From: Chelonoidis abingdonii
Taxonomy: Eukaryota > Chordata > Testudines > Testudinidae
Assembly (NCBI RefSeq): GCF_003597395.2
Contig: NC_133771.1
Coordinates: 126,421,813 to 126,485,812, forward strand
Direction: 5' to 3'
Length of the DNA: 64,000 nt
The notes beneath the pieces were generated by a model. It had not been told where the DNA came from. It searched no databases and saw only the letters and a list, made by a program, of their open reading frames with translations. A program made the translations under genes and the position numbers. Each line of letters begins with the position of its first letter. Position 1 is the first letter of the stretch. Below, in pieces: positions 23,527 to 33,899 of this stretch.

Positions 23527-24304
23527 TAATCTATCAAAAGTATTTTTCTCTTCATACCAAATATTGAGTGTATTGCTGCCGTTTCATAAAATTCCAGCAT
23601 CTAAAAAAAATGAGTTAAAGATTTGTTCATTGCTTTTTACCAAGGTCTCCAGTGTACCTTTTTCCTTGAGATATTTTTACATTGTTCTCTCAATGCTGCT
23701 TCTATACTGAGGTCTGTATTGTCCATTCTTTGTGCTGCAGCTGCAGACACTTTTGATGGTCGTGAATGTGGCAGTTTTGAAGAAAAATGTAATCGTTTGA
23801 GGAGGTGGGATGGAGAGGAGGGAATTCTAGTTTAATTTCAAGAATTTTTCAGGATATTGTTTTATCTAATGGAATTTGTAGCTTCTTTCAGATCTAGGAA
23901 TTTTAAAGGATGATTAGTATATTTTAATCTAAGGCTGCTACATAGTGATTATAAATATTACTTAAAAGCATCATTGCTTTGGAATCTTCAGCAAGCAGCA
24001 GGACACCCATTTTCTCTGCAACTCCTTTCTTGTAATTAATATAATTGTATATCTTGCAGGGATATTTATTTGGTATAGGGTTTTTTTTTTAGTGGTCTTA
24101 ATAATTAGTTAAAATCTATTATTATAGACACCACTTGGTCATATGTCTTAGCTTATTGAATTCTCAGAGTGTTAAAGCAGAACCAGTAACACATTTTCCC
24201 CTGTTGTTAAAATTGGGTTGAATCACAGTTACAGACCATTGGATTTGTAAGCCTGGTGTCCGCACTTTTGAGGCAGGCCACTTGGTAAATCGGTGGAGGA
24301 CATA
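23527..24304. other. AT-rich intronic DNA, nothing recognised
   Basis: There is a run of T near 24080-24090. I see no gene, RNA or repeat boundary. Confidence 0.5.
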
Positions 24305-24519
24305 AAATAGACCAGGGGTCGGCAACCTTTCAGAAGTGGCGTGCTGAGTCTTCATTTATTCACTTTAATTTAAGGTTTCACATGCTGGTAATACATTTTA
24401 ATGTTTTTTAGAAGGTCTCGCTCTATAAGTCTATATATTATATAACTAAACTATTTTTGGAAAATAAGGTTTTCAAAATGTTTAAGAAGCTTCATTTAAA
24501 ATTAAATTAAAATGTTGTA

Positions 24520-24987
24520 GGTACCCACTGTATGTGGGCAGGGCCGGGACCCCAGACTGGCAGAGGGCTGAGCAGGTCCAGCAGCCAGGATCACAGCTGG
24601 TAGGTGCCGACGGATGGAACCCCTGAGTGGCAGCGGACTGAGCCGTTCAGCCCACTGTCAGTCTGGGGTCCTGGCTGCTGGCCCGCTCAGCCCACTGCTG
24701 GTCTGGGGTTCTGTTCACCTACGCAGGCAGCAGGCTGAGCAGGGCCTGGGGTCTGCGGCCGGGACCCCGGCAGGCAAGGGTCCGGCAGCCAGAACCCTAG
24801 ACAAGCAGCGGACTGTGCAGGGCCAGCGGCCAGGACCCCAGACTGACAGTGGGCTAAGCGGCTCAGTCCGCTGCCGCTCAGGAGTTCCATCCGTAGGCAC
24901 CTGCCAGCTGTGATCCTGGCTGCCGGACCCGCTCAGCCCTCTGCCAGTCTGGGATCCTGGCCCTGCCCACATACAGTGGGTACCTAC
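24520..24987. repeat. long inverted repeat (foldback), arms about 168 bp
   Basis: Sequence at about 24520-24688 (GTACCCACTGTATGTGGGCA onward) recurs as its reverse complement at about 24818-24987 with roughly nine in ten bases matching by eye, leaving a loop of about 130 bases. The symmetry explains why both strands show nearly the same open frame starting M-E-(P/L)-L-S-G-S-G-L-S. A transcript through it could fold into a long hairpin. Confidence 0.85.
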
Positions 24988-25039
24988 CGTCTCCCTGGTT
25001 CTGGCCCATTCTCTTCCTCTCTGCACTGAGCTGAGGGTG

Positions 25040-25640
25040 GGAGTGCACTGAGCACAGGGCTGGGGGTGAAGGAGCAGGCTGGGGGTTAGGGTATGTGGTG
25101 GGGTGCAAGAGTCTGGGCAGAGGGCTGAGGCATGTGAGGGGGATGCAGGTGTCAGGGCATGGGGTGTGGGGGGCCTGGGTATGTGTGGGGGTGCCAGAGT
25201 CAGTCATGGGGTCGTGGGGGGGCATGAAGGAGTCAAGCAGAGGGCTAGGTATGTGTGAGGGGGGTACATGGCTCAGGGCAGGGGATTGGGATGTGTGCGG
25301 GGCGCAGGGCAGAGGGCGCTGTGTGTGTGTGTGGGGGGGTCAGGGCAGAGGGTTGTATGTGTGTGGGGGGGATACAGGGCTCAGGGCAGGGATCTGGGGT
25401 GTGTGGGGCACAGGGCTCAGGGGACGGGCCTGGGGTGTGTGCGGGGCTTAGGGCAGAGGCCTGGGTGTGTGTGAGGGGATTGGGGCTCAGGGCAGAGGGT
25501 TGGGAGTGTGTGAGGGGGTCAGGGCAGGGGCCTGGGGTGTGTGCAGGGCGCAGGGCAGAGGGCTGGGTGTGTGTGAGGGGGGGTCAGAGCAGAGGGCTGG
25601 GGGTGTGGGCTGGGGTCGTGGGGTGCTCATGGCAGGGGGT
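25040..25640. repeat. G-rich degenerate tandem repeat (minisatellite)
   Basis: Variants of GGGGTGTGTGCGGGG and CTCAGGGCAGGGG alternate about every 40-60 bases, with strand asymmetry (G-rich on plus). Unit length varies, so this is a degenerate array. It lies wholly within the hAT element. Confidence 0.75.
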
Positions 25641-26039
25641 TGGAGGAGATATGCCCCTATTCCACCCCCCCTTCCCCAAGGCCCTGCCTCCGCTGCTTCT
25701 CTGCCTCCACACGCTGACTCAACTTCTCTCCCACTCCCTCCCTCACAAGGGCCATCAGCTGATCAGCCGGCAGGGAGGGAGGGAGAGGAGGAGGAGGGGC
25801 AGGAACCCAGCACTGTGGGAAGAGGCAGGGGAGCAGGCAGGATCAAGCTTCTGTCCCCTGCCCCCATGCGAGGGAGTGGGGGGGGGGCAGAGAAGAGTGG
25901 ACAGGGCTGGGCTGGGCAGGATTTTTAATGACATGCTGCTGCCTGCTGGGACTCCGGCAGGCAGCAGTATGCCATTAAAAATCAGCTCGCGTGCCGTCTT
26001 TGGCATGTGTACCATAGGTTACTGATCCCTGATATAGAC

Positions 26040-28745
26040 CATGTAGCTTTCTGTGTGGAAAGGGCACAGTGCAATAGGATGTATTCAGAAAGAAGCTCTT
26101 CATTGGTCTGTTTTGTGTAATATTTTTGAAACTTCAAGAAGCTATTTACAACAGCAGTCTGTGGAATGCACATCTTGGTGACTGCTTTAGTGGGTGGTTA
26201 CTCTATTTACTGTAGTATAGTCTGCTAGAGTACAGTCACCAGATTCAAATTTGTTATTCTGCTCCTAAAGTTTAACCACTTGATATCTGTTACTGTGATT
26301 GCTTGTAGGCTTTTATACCACTTAGGAGGAGATGTACATTGCTACAGGTTGGCAAGCATTAGCTGACAAACACCTGATCTATTGTACATGCTAAATGTTT
26401 TTCTTGTTATAATTTCTGTTTTTGTGAAACACCATTTAAGTAGGACACTAGTTTTTCTCAATAGCTTATGCTCTTGTATATTTGTTATGTATGATAAATA
26501 TTGACAGTGCTTGTTTCTGTAGTGTTTTTCCTGCCAACAAGATGAAGAACTTTCACAGAAATTGTTAACTTAATATTTTGTTCATAGACTTTCTTTTACA
26601 GTTTGAATGAGTATGTGAAAACAGTGAGTATGTGCAAACAGGAACATCTTACTCTGCAGATCCTTACTTAGTTGAAAAGGGTGGTCCTACAATTGGAACT
26701 ATCCTAAGCAACCACAACTTAGTCTTTGCCCAAATCCAAGATGATTATCTGTTGGGCCGAAGAATACACAAAATGTAACAGAAAGGACTTGACTTGAGAA
26801 TTTGAGAGGATAGAGAGGAAAAAACAAAACAACAAAAAACAGGCTCATTGGAAGCTTAACTGTATGGAGGGGTTAGTGACATTTCAAATGAGACTACAAA
26901 ATCGAAGTGTTAATCATTTGAACTGTGGAAAACAGAAGGCGAAATTACAGCTGTTTTAACCCTTGTGTAGTGCCTTCAGAGCAGTAGTATGTTGAACAGA
27001 AGACAGTTATGGAGTCGACAAATACAGTGATTAAGGGAGGGAGAACTGGTGAGAAATTAGTATGAAAGCGAATATGTTGAACCAAGTGCAAGGCCAGATA
27101 CTGCACAGCATTCACTAAAAATTTCTTAAAATAAAATAAAGGGTATGATAAAATTGACAGCTACTAAAGAAGCTAAATGTACTGGTGGCAGCCTTACAGA
27201 AAAAAACTTGATGCCAAATGTTACTTCGGAGGAAAGTAGGGAGTACATAGCTTTCACACCTCTTTCAGTTTATACAGCACCTGTCTTCAGCTTTTATGGA
27301 CGATGTTTCTCATCAGTTTTACTCTAGAGAATAGTTCAGATGTGTGGATTGGGATGCATAGATCAAGAGCATTGCTCAAGTTTCAGGAGGGTTTGAAAAA
27401 AATGGGACTCTTCCCCTTTTTAAATGTCACGCTAAATAACCCATGATTTTTCCAGCAAATAAATAGTATATGATGTCGAGGTATATTCTAGCCACCAAGG
27501 CAGAACACAATATTTCTCAAAAGCTACATAAATCACATAGATCTTCTGTAATTCCGAAGCCTTTTATCTGTTCAAAAAAGCATCTTTTAGGCTATGCAAA
27601 GGCCCGAATTCCCTGATACCATCATGGATGAGTTATAGAACTTTCCACTAGCTTCATTAATGCCCCAAGTCTCAGCGTTTGTCATATTAAAGTTTTTACC
27701 GTGCAGCTGCCACTCTTCTTCCAATGGAAATGGCCACTGGATTGCCCTAAATGGACATATGGTGCATTAATCTAATTACCATTTAAAATTAAGAAAAGAA
27801 AATCAGACTGTTTTATAAAAGGTGATTTTTAAAGCACCTTTACCGTCCTCCATTAGATTAATGATCCACTTTTGGTTCATCAGTCATGAATTTTCTTAGT
27901 AGAAAGTAACAGAAGTGTGTAGTGTCTCGATAAATTTTCAAGAGTTAGTTCCCATAGTTTTCATAAGGGCAGTGGAACAGGAGCCCTGTGAGGTGTGTAT
28001 TTTGTTTTTTAATGAGCAGGAAATCTTTTGTAAAGATAAAACTTTAAAAAGGAACATCCCTTCATTAAAATTTCCATTTAAACGTGGGCTGGAAATAATT
28101 AGAGAGGAGAAGTACAAGGGAGGCATACTGCATTTGCCATAATATCTAAATAAGATTTTAACTTTTTCATCAGTGTTTCTACCTATATTTGTCCCTCAAA
28201 ATACATGAAATCAAGACATTGAAAATATTTGACTTTTTTCAGTAATAATGAATTATGAAATTATATGCTAGGGATAAAGATAACTGATATAACTGCACAT
28301 TGCTAAATACTCCAGTTGGCTGTCACCGGATAATTAGACTCATGCAGGTGTATATAATTTTTCAAAATTATATAAATTATAAACAGAATGGATGTTAACT
28401 TTTAGTGCTCTTGATATATGTGCAGTACTGCAACATTTTCTAATATGGATACTTGACTCCTTGATGATTTATAGAAAATGTTTGTTGGTCTTCACCAGCT
28501 GTGGAAACCTACGTTTTTCGCTAGTATCAACCATTGATCAGTTTAGATCACACCTTGATTTATGTTTGCTAGAGGTCATTTTATGAGTGTGCATGCTTCA
28601 TGTTTAGCACCCTTTGCCTTCTTAAGTGTTAGATGTAACAGCCATTGATTTTATAAGCAGCACATTGACCATATGTCAATGTTTTGTTATAACGGTAGCT
28701 GTTTCTTTTAAGCCGGAGTCTTGCTGTGAGAATTTATCTGAAGGA
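26040..28745. other. AT-rich intronic DNA, nothing recognised
   Basis: This 2.7-kb stretch has only short chance frames and no transposon termini that I can identify. Confidence 0.5.
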
Positions 28746-29049
28746 TCTTGGGACTTGTCTAGGTTAGAGAAATGTACACCAGTGTAACTAAATTGATGCA
28801 GTTACACTGTTCAAACCCTTAAGGTGGACACAATGCACTCGTGGACAGTGAGGCTTGCACTGGCAGAAATAAGGGCTTGTCTTCGCTGTAGAATTAATTT
28901 GAGTTATGACTCGAGTGCTGCCCTGTCGACATCTGACCAGTTACTCTCTTCAGAGACCTTAAACTGGTTCTTTTCTATCCAACTTCATGAAAAAGCCTTG
29001 TCTTCACACTGTCAGCTAAGGATGTTACTTAAAAGTGGTGGTGGAAAGA
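28746..29049. mobile_element. possible Harbinger-like MITE remnants
   Basis: TGGGACTTGTCTAGGTTAGA near 28750 and TAAGGGCTTGTCTTCGCTG near 28871 both resemble the TAA-GGGC-TTGTCTACACTG ends of turtle Harbinger MITEs, suggesting two adjacent or nested partial copies. Right ends are not found. Confidence 0.35.
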
Positions 29050-30540
29050 AATGATGAGGCATACCGCATGAAGTATAGGCCATGATAGCAGACCTGCCTG
29101 TTAAGGGACCGTAGCTCTTCAGCCAGAAGACAGACTAAGTGTGGCAATTTAGACTTGGATGTTCTACAGAAAGCCATATAAATACCAGCTCCAATTCAAC
29201 CAGCAAAGTTGAACCCCAATCATGTGCAACCCCTGTCGTGCAGAAGTGTGCTATCCTGCTCCTGGGACAGACAGCCGGAGTGCCAATAAAGAAGCAAACC
29301 CATGTACTCCAGGGGATGCCCATCTTCTCCCTCTACAACCAGTCTGGCCACCTAGAGGCAACAGATTTGATGAGAGTGTAGAAAGTCATACCGGAGCTGT
29401 TCTGAAGCCGGCTCCCTTCCCTTCAGGAACTGCTTTACTCCTTTCCATCTGGGCTGAGTGACTATCACAGCAGACAAATGGGCATTAGATATCATGCCCA
29501 AGGCTATTGTATACATTCTGTGCCCTCCTACCTATCTACCCTCTTCCCTTTCCCACTGTGCTTAGGGGTCCCTTCTCTTGAGAGCCTGTTACAAACAAAA
29601 GTGTCCTCATTGCTTTGTCTAGAAACTGTAGAAGAGGTGCTGCAGGAGTATAGGGCAAGAAACTTCCACTACCAAGATCACAGAGAAGAAAGTTGGTCTT
29701 CATCTTATCCAAGACTTGAGGAGACTGAACAAATTTATACACCACCTCAAATTCAGGATGGCAACACTTATCTCCATCCCGTTTCTCCAGCTCAAGACTG
29801 GTTCAGAGTTATTGTCTTACAGGATGCACACTTCCGTGTAATGATCTTTCTCACCTACAAGAAGGTCCTAAGATTCACAGTGCGGGCCCAACCATTACCA
29901 ATACAAAGTGCTGCCATTCAGATCCTCTATGGCATGAAGAATCTTACAAAGTGCCTAGCAATAGTGGCAGCACACCTAGGAAGAAAGGTCATTCATGTCT
30001 ACCCTTACCTGGAGATTGCAGCAAGCCTAGAATGTGCCTTTTTTATCTTCTCTCAGCTAGGCCTTGTGAGTGAGCTATGAAAAATCATCTCTTAGCCTAT
30101 CACAAATGAAAGAGTTCATAGGAACCCTGATCAACTCCAGTTCAGCAAGGGCATACCTTCCTGAAGACAGGTTCCTGTCAATGGTATTGGTAGTGCTGGA
30201 GTAGAATGAAATCTCACTATGCCACTGTGGATGTGTATGAGTCTGCTGGGCCATATGTAGACATGCAAATACATCAAGCCAATTGCCAGACTTAACCTGT
30301 GACTGCTCCAGTTCTGGCTTAGTGCACCTTACACTATCACAGAACTGAGATGGTAAATGTAACTCAGAAATGTGCATGGAAGAGATACTATTCTCTGTTC
30401 CCTACCTGACAATGAATTAATTATGGACGCATAAGGCACATGTTGGGGATCCCATCTGGATCATCTGCAAATGCACGGGCCCCAGTTCCCAGAAAATGTG
30501 GGGCTCTTGAAGCTCAGCTGTGGCTATCAGCTAATCAAAC
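29050..30540 (+). pseudogene. ancient DIRS retrotransposon relic (RT-RNase H region)
   Basis: Between 29620 and 30080 an open frame carries eroded RT blocks in the order seen in the intact-length DIRS at 47.1-48.2 kb: a VEEVLQEYRARNFHYQ-like segment, YPRLEETEQIY for the usual LDLRGLN block, LQDAHFRV...YKKVLRFTV, and RKVIHVYPYLE where the other copy has RRIHVFPYLDD. Further 3' come EFIGTLINSSSARAYLPEDR (about 30114) and SLLGHM (about 30237), matching the later connection and RNase H part. The YLDD site is YLEI, so catalysis is lost. Gag-like sequence may cover 29050-29480. It is much more diverged than the 44-50 kb copy. Confidence 0.72.
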
Positions 30541-30960
30541 AACACGCACAAACCTCTTAGGACACCAAAAAGCCAATGCTGTTCTTAAAGGTAAAGTTTA
30601 TTAAAAACAAAAAGGGAAAAGATACATCTGGAACTTGGTTTTTTTGCTAGATCTTAAAAGGAACAATTACAAAAAGTTAGCACCCAAAATAGCTTTCTTG
30701 GGGGGTTCAACTTAAAGGTACGAGCAAACAAAAGCATCTGGGGTTAGCACAGAGGAAATCCAGAGCCAAAATAAAAAATGAACCTTATTGTGTCTGTCTA
30801 AACATTCCCTATCCAAATAATTTCTTCTTGGTATGGAAGATGAATTTTCATACCTGGTTCAAGCCTTACACAGCATTGCTGCTCCATCCCTGCAGCCCGG
30901 AAAACAACGGAGAGCTTTTTCCCCATTTTAAAAACTTCTAGCCTTCCCATTGGATCTTTT
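30541..30960. other. unassigned, repeat-like sequence
   Basis: This GC-poor stretch between the DIRS relic and a CR1 includes a TTTATTAAAAACAAAAAGGG run. It looks like dispersed-repeat sequence, but I cannot name the family. Confidence 0.3.
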
Positions 30961-32705
30961 CATAGAATCATAGAATATTGGGGTTGGAAGAGACCTCAGG
31001 ACTTCATCTAGTCCAATCCCAAGCTCAAATCAGGACCAACACCAACTAAATCATCCCAGCCAAAGCTTTGTCAAGCTTTGCCTTAAAAACTTCTAAGAAT
31101 GGACATTCAACCACCTCCCTAGGTAACCCATTCCAGTGCTTCTCCACTCTCCTGGTGAAAGTGTTTCCTAATATCCAGCCTAGATCTCCCCCACTGCAAC
31201 TTGAGACCATTGCTGCTTGTTCTGTCATCTGCCACCACTGAGAACAGCCTAGTTCCATCCTCTTTGGAACCCCACTTCAAGTAGTTGAAAGCTGCTATCA
31301 AATCCCCCCTCACTCTTCTTTTCTGCAGACTAAACAAGCCCAGTTCCCTTAGCCTTTCCTCATAAATCATGTGCCCCAGCCCCTTGCTCACTTTCCTGGC
31401 CCTCTGCTGGACTCCCTCCAATTTGTCCACATCCTATGTGCAGTACTCCAGATGTGGCCTCACCAGTGCTGACTAGAGGGGAATAATCACTTCCCTTGAT
31501 CTGCTGGCAATGGTCCTACTAATACAGCCCAATATGCTGTTAGCCTTCTTGGCAATGAGGGCACTCTGCTGACTCATATCCAGTGTCTCATCCACTGTAA
31601 TCCCCAGGTCCCTTTCTGCAGAACTGCTGCTTAGCCAGTCAGTCCCCAGCTGCAGCAGTGCATGGGATTCTTCCTTCCTAAGTGCAGGACTCTATACTTG
31701 TCCGTGTTGAACCTCATCAGATTTCTTTTGGCTCAATTCTCCAATTTGTCTAGGTCACTCGGGACCGTATCTACCTCTTCCTCCCAGCTTAGTATCATCT
31801 GCGAACTTGCTGAGGGTGCAATCCATCCCATCATCCATATGATTGACAAAGATGTTGAACAAAACAGGCCCCAGGACTGACCCCTAGGGCACTCCACTTG
31901 ATACCGGCTGCCAACTAGACGTGGAGACATTCATCGCTACGCATTGAGCCCGACAATCTAGCCAGCTTTCTGTCCACCTTATAGTCCATTTATCCAATCC
32001 ATACTTTTTTAACTTGCTGGCAAGAATACTGTGGGAGACCGTATCAAAAGCTTTGCTAAAGTCAAGATATATCACATCCACCGCTTTTTCCATATCCATA
32101 GAGCCAATTATCTCATCATAGAAGGCAATCAGATTGGTCAGGCATGACTTGCCTTTGGTGAATCCATATTGACTGTTCCTGATCATCTTCCTCTCCTTCA
32201 AGTGCTTCAAAATCGATTCCTTGAGGATCTGCTCCATGATTTTGCTGGGGATTGAAATGAGGCTGACTGGTCTGTAGTGGCCTGGGTTCTCTTTCTTTCC
32301 TTTTTAAAATATGGGCACTATATTTGCCTTTTTCCAAACGTTCAGGACCTCCCCCGATCACCATGAATTTTCGAAGATAATGGCCAATCTGCAATCACAT
32401 CAGCCAACTCCCACAGCACCCTTGGATGCATTAGATCTGGATCCATGGACTTGTGCATGTCAAGCTTTTCTAAATAGTCCTTAACCTGTTCTTTCACCAC
32501 TGAGGATTTACTCATCTCCTCCCCATACTGTGTTGCCCAGTGCAGCAGTGTGAGAGCTGACCTTGTCTGTGAAGACCGAGGCAAAAAAAGCAGAGTACTT
32601 CAGCTTTTTCCGTATCATCTGTCACTAAATTGCCTCCCCCATTCAGTAAGGGTCCCAAATTCCAAGAAGCTCCTAACTTCGTTTCGCTGACTCTTAAGTC
32701 TTGCT
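30961..32705 (-). mobile_element. CR1 LINE, 5'-truncated, antisense to MAP3K4
   Basis: The 3' end on the minus strand lies at 30961-30975 with the CR1 tail TTCTATGATTCTATGA. Reading on the minus strand: RT blocks at about 32584-32342 (DYLEKLDMHKSMDPD, MHPRVLWELAD), QYGFTKGKSCLTNLIAFYD, and VIYLDFSKAFDTVSHSIL (about 32060), then the post-RT part at 31430-31119 ([35 protein letters not shown]). The RT core frame at 31884-32237 is open for 118 codons, so it is fairly young, but it is truncated and shifted elsewhere. The 5' limit is approximate. Confidence 0.92.
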
Positions 32706-32829
32706 AGAAATCAAAAATATACTCCACAGAAAAAATTTCGTTCATTTTTAATATTGTTGCACAGTTAAGTACTCAGAATCAAGAAATGCCCAAGTCAAAG
32801 TGGCATAACGTTAACTCTGTCCACTTTTA

Positions 32830-33525
32830 TCTCTATAGTATAATAGTATGATATAATAAGACAGAAAATATCATATTGCCTCTGTATAAATCCATGGTAT
32901 GCCCACACTTTGAATACTGCGTGCAGAAGTGGTCACCCCATCTTTAAAAAGATATATTGGAATTGGAAAAGGTTCAGAAAAGGGCAACAAAATTATCAGG
33001 GGTATAGAACGGCTTCTGTATGAAGAGAGATTAATAACACTGGGACTTTTCAGTTTTGAAAAGAGATGACTAAGGGGGGATATGATAGAGGGCTATAAAA
33101 TCACAAGTGTTATAGAGAAAGTAAATAAGGAAGTGAACAAGAACAAGGGGCCACCAAATGAAATTAATGGGTAGCACGTTTAAAATAAACACAAGAAAGT
33201 AGTTTTTCACGCAACACACTGTCATCCTCTGGAATTCCTTGCCAAAGGGTGTTGTGAAGGCCAGTACTATAATGGCGTTCAAAAGGGAGCTAGATAGATT
33301 CATGGAAGATGGGTCCAGCAATGGGTATTAGCCAGGATGGGGAGGAATGGTGTCCCTAGCCTCTGTTTGCCAGAAGCTGGGATTAAATGGCAGGGCATGG
33401 GTCACTTGGTGATAACCTGTCTGTTTATTCCCTTTGGGGTATCTGCCATTGGCCACTGTCAGAGGACAGGATACTGGGCTTGATGGACCTTTGGTCTAAC
33501 CCAGTATGGCCATTCTTATGTAGTA
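32830..33525 (+). mobile_element. CR1/L3-like LINE 3' end
   Basis: The sequence encodes in pieces the LINE C-terminus (GMPTL-YCVQKWSPHL-like and LEKVQKRATKLSG-like stretches, about 32890-33010). It ends with the non-coding tail CTTGATGGACCTTTGGTCT then CCCAGTATGGCCATTCTTAT at about 33478-33520. The tail closely resembles that of the 18-20.5 kb copy, so they are the same family group. Confidence 0.85.
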
Positions 33526-33828
33526 TGTGATCACTGTGTTAGACTTCCTGTCAGACTTCCTTGACACTTGAATCCCTTACTGTGAAACCTTAATTTTCTT
33601 TTAAAGTAGATTTTTCTAAAGAATTTTAGTTATTTTTAAAAAGAAAAAAGAGAGTTAAAATAAAAAAGGAGCTTAACTTTGCAGGATTTTGACTTTCTGG
33701 TGATTTTAAGAAAGAAAGAAAGAAAACAACACATCTAAATACCATTATCTGTGCAACTGGTTGGGGAGACTGAACCAAAATGGTCTGTGGTACAAATCTT
33801 AGGAAAATTGGCAAAGGGCCCTGAGAAT

Positions 33829-33893
33829 GAGAGAGAGAGAGAGAGAGAGAGTATATGTGTGTGTGTGTGTGTGTGTGTGCGCGTGTGCACGAG
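33829..33893. repeat. compound microsatellite (GA)n then (GT)n
   Basis: About 12 GA units (from about 33829) run into TATAT and then about 12 GT units, ending in a GC-containing variant (GCGCGTGTGC). It is a likely length-polymorphic locus. Confidence 0.9.
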
Positions 33894-33899
33894 CGCACC

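Larger units (their letters stand above)
24313..26031. mobile_element. non-autonomous hAT transposon, 1.72 kb, 8-bp target duplication
   Basis: The left end CAGGGGTCGGCAACCTTTC and the complement of the right end CAGGGATCAGTAACC are matching hAT-type termini. AAATAGAC (24305-24312) and ATATAGAC (26032-26039) give a 7/8 8-bp duplication. There is no transposase. The interior holds a long foldback (24520-24987), a G-rich degenerate tandem array (25040-25640) and a small stem near 25920-25982 (TTTTTAATG...CTGCTGCCTGC with its complement). High GC makes long open frames on both strands, none with protein-like content. Confidence 0.9.

Noticed and set aside
23180..23529. Two overlapping 92-codon frames
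   Set aside because: They lie within the short hAT element and reflect its GC-rich core; no protein family is recognisable.
25255..26025. A 256-codon Gly/Cys/Val-rich open frame
   Set aside because: It is the translation of the G-rich minisatellite within the hAT. Other frames show equivalent low-complexity peptides.
24300..26040. CpG island or MAP3K4 exon 1/promoter
   Set aside because: The GC-rich block ends exactly at hAT termini with an 8-bp duplication, so it is transposon sequence. The same applies at 3.2-4.0, 38.1-38.8 and 56.8-57.9 kb.
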